From contig JAUNQM010000160.1 of NCBI GenBank assembly GCA_030536165.1, positions 1 to 6,154 on the forward strand: a stretch of 6,154 bases of DNA. The letters run 5' to 3'. This document shows, in pieces, positions 5,261 to 6,154 of the stretch. Numbering within the stretch: position 1 is the stretch's first letter; each line of letters begins with the position of its first letter. This DNA is from Prevotellaceae bacterium (lineage in GTDB: Bacteria; Bacteroidota; Bacteroidia; Bacteroidales; Bacteroidaceae). The position numbers and the translations under genes are program-made. The notes beneath the pieces are model-generated. The model had not been told where the DNA came from. It searched no databases and saw only the letters and a program-made list of their open reading frames with translations.

Positions 5261-5325
5261 CAAAAGTTGAGTGGAATATGTTGATGATGATAGTCTTTTT
5301 TAACGCAATTCACTAAAATTTGCGT

Positions 5326-5943
5326 TTATGGAATCCATCTTCTCTGGATTTCAGTAATGGTGCCACTCTCGATAAGGACCTTTGTGTTGAGGCAGTTGAA
5401 GTCTTGTCGGTATCCTTGCAGAGATTCGATGTACTGCTTTTGATTGATGCAAATAGTGTCGGACGGGTCGTCAGGGTTTTCGCCGCAGTCGATGATGAGA
5501 AGGTTGTCGGATAGTGGTATTTGTGTTTTACCCAAAGTGGTATATACGGAATGGTCGTCGAAGATAGTTGCACGGAATGTGCCGCCTCCGTTGGAGATGA
5601 GCCATGCACCACCTTCTTCGAGCCCGCCGTTTATGCTTTTAATGCCGTTTTCGTCAGCGATGCTTTCTACAATCATAGGCTTGTCTTCGTAGATTAACGT
5701 GTCGCCCACTTGCATCTGCGATACTTCAACAGCATCGTAGAGGTCTTCGTTATAGACAGTCATAGTCAGGTTGCTTCCACGCCAGTTGAAATCGTTGGTG
5801 TTGAATGAGGCAGGGACGGTGCAATCAGTGAGGCTTTCAATCGAGATGCCTGATGGGAGAGTTGATATACATTTGTGTGAGATCTGGTTGCTGCAGCTGC
5901 AGATTAAGATTGCTACAGCTATGAGTGTAAGGATTTGTTTCAT
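5326..5943 (-). CDS. Putative lipoprotein of unknown function
   Basis: A 205-residue protein with a lipoprotein-type signal: MKQILTLIAVAILICSCSNQ, where ICSC places the lipidated cysteine at residue 17 (Cys15 is less likely). The mature part is mostly beta-like and rich in Asp, Thr and Ile. NLTMTVYNEDLYDAVEV (58-74) and VGDTLIYEDKPMIVESI (79-95) look like a small beta-barrel module. A second half holds GGAWLISNGGGTF (111-123), LLIIDCGENPDDP (138-150) and ends RRWIP. Four further cysteines are present (25, 41, 143, 155, 174 include the candidates), so disulfides are possible. I recognise no named family. It has its own promoter (5980-6012) and is separated by 82 bases and another -7 box from the DUF4294 gene, so it is probably expressed alone. 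The start at ATG 5943 is fixed by the signal peptide. Confidence 0.85.
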   Translation of the reverse strand: MKQILTLIAVAILICSCSNQISHKCISTLPSGISIESLTDCTVPASFNTNDFNWRGSNLTMTVYNEDLYDAVEVSQMQVGDTLIYEDKPMIVESIADENGIKSINGGLEEGGAWLISNGGGTFRATIFDDHSVYTTLGKTQIPLSDNLLIIDCGENPDDPSDTICINQKQYIESLQGYRQDFNCLNTKVLIESGTITEIQRRWIP

Positions 5944-5979
5944 TTTGCGGTTATTGTTTTTGCGGTTTTACAATTTCGC

Positions 5980-6012
5980 TGCAAAGATAAACAAAATATC
6001 TTCATTGTGAAA
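5980..6012 (-). promoter_or_regulatory. Promoter of the lipoprotein gene
   Basis: The minus strand has a -7 box TATCTTTG (5982-5989, followed by CA) fitting TAnnTTTG. TTTC at 6009-6012, 19 bases upstream, is one base off the TTTG -33 element. The implied leader before the ATG at 5943 is about 30 bases. It is the best-spaced promoter in the window. Confidence 0.65.
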
Positions 6013-6043
6013 ATTTATATAAGGAGTGTTTTGCAAAAGGAAC

Positions 6044-6079
6044 AAAAAAAAACTGCCACAGCTTTTGACTGTGACAGTT
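6044..6079 (-). terminator. Rho-independent terminator after the partial gene at the right edge
   Basis: On the minus strand AACTGTCACAG pairs with CTGTGGCAGTT (11 pairs, one G-U) around a seven-base loop and runs into nine T (6044-6052 reversed). It begins 17 bases after the TAA at 6097-6099. It insulates the lipoprotein promoter from upstream transcription. Confidence 0.9.
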
Positions 6080-6096
6080 CTTGATAAGTCGTTTAT

Positions 6097-6154
6097 TTAT
6101 TTGTGGTAGTATTTTTTGCCACTCTTGATGACGATACCTTTATAGTTTTGATCG
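6097..6154 (-). CDS. Partial: C-terminal end of a secreted-type protein
   Basis: Only the last 18 codons and the TAA are in the window; the gene continues past the right edge. The residues read DQNYKGIVIKSGKKYYHK. The pattern GIVIKSGKKYYHK matches the end of the 385-residue protein (GVFIKNGVKYIFK), the short tail common on exported Bacteroidales proteins. A strong terminator directly after the stop supports a real gene end. Nothing can be said about the rest of the protein. Confidence 0.75.
   Translation of the reverse strand, partial: DQNYKGIVIKSGKKYYHK

Noticed and set aside
5302..5326. Hairpin overlapping the lipoprotein stop as a terminator (AACGCAATT with AATTTGCGTT)
   Set aside because: On the minus strand it is followed by a run of A, not T, and on the plus strand only by TTTA; it may fold but does not look like an intrinsic terminator for either strand.

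Overview
The window looks like a chromosomal segment of a Bacteroidales bacterium, most likely Prevotella or a close relative. Evidence: DUF4105 and DUF4294 family proteins, secreted proteins ending in a short GxxIKxGxKYxxK tail, Bacteroidetes-type -7 boxes (TAnnTTTG, seen here as TAACTTTGCA or TATCTTTGCA) upstream of genes, no clear Shine-Dalgarno sequences, and A/T-rich leaders. Every gene I can support is on the minus strand, so transcription runs from high to low coordinates.

Layout from the right, in transcription order. 6097-6154 is the last 18 codons of a secreted protein gene, followed by a strong intrinsic terminator (6044-6079). Next comes a monocistronic-looking lipoprotein gene of unknown function (5326-5943) with its own promoter. 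Then a likely three-gene operon: a secreted DUF4294 protein (4608-5243), a BASS-type membrane transporter (3589-4551) and a membrane-anchored DUF4105 protein (2409-3566). A 537-base gap (1872-2408) follows. It is a mosaic of repeat-like and structured DNA: a short hairpin repeat, a 57-base three-way-junction element, a G-rich strand, a 21-base perfect purine/pyrimidine alternation and a weak terminator. Next is a two-gene unit: a 385-residue secreted protein (714-1871) and, 27 bases downstream, a 50-residue small protein (534-686) that ordinary gene calling can easily miss. The unit ends in a strong terminator (458-503).

The left end (1-457) has no credible gene. It is packed with hairpins. 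Positions 1-202 form a large imperfect inverted repeat centred near position 101. Each arm carries three hairpins in the same order, and base differences between the arms fall as compensatory pairs in the stems. This is the most notable signal in the window. It resembles hairpin arrays seen in Bacteroidetes genomes, which may be mobilised by IS200/RAYT-like transposases, but no transposase is visible here and the array runs off the left edge.

Functionally, the window is mostly envelope biology: secreted, lipid-anchored and inner-membrane proteins. Only the transporter has a family-level function, and its substrate is unknown.
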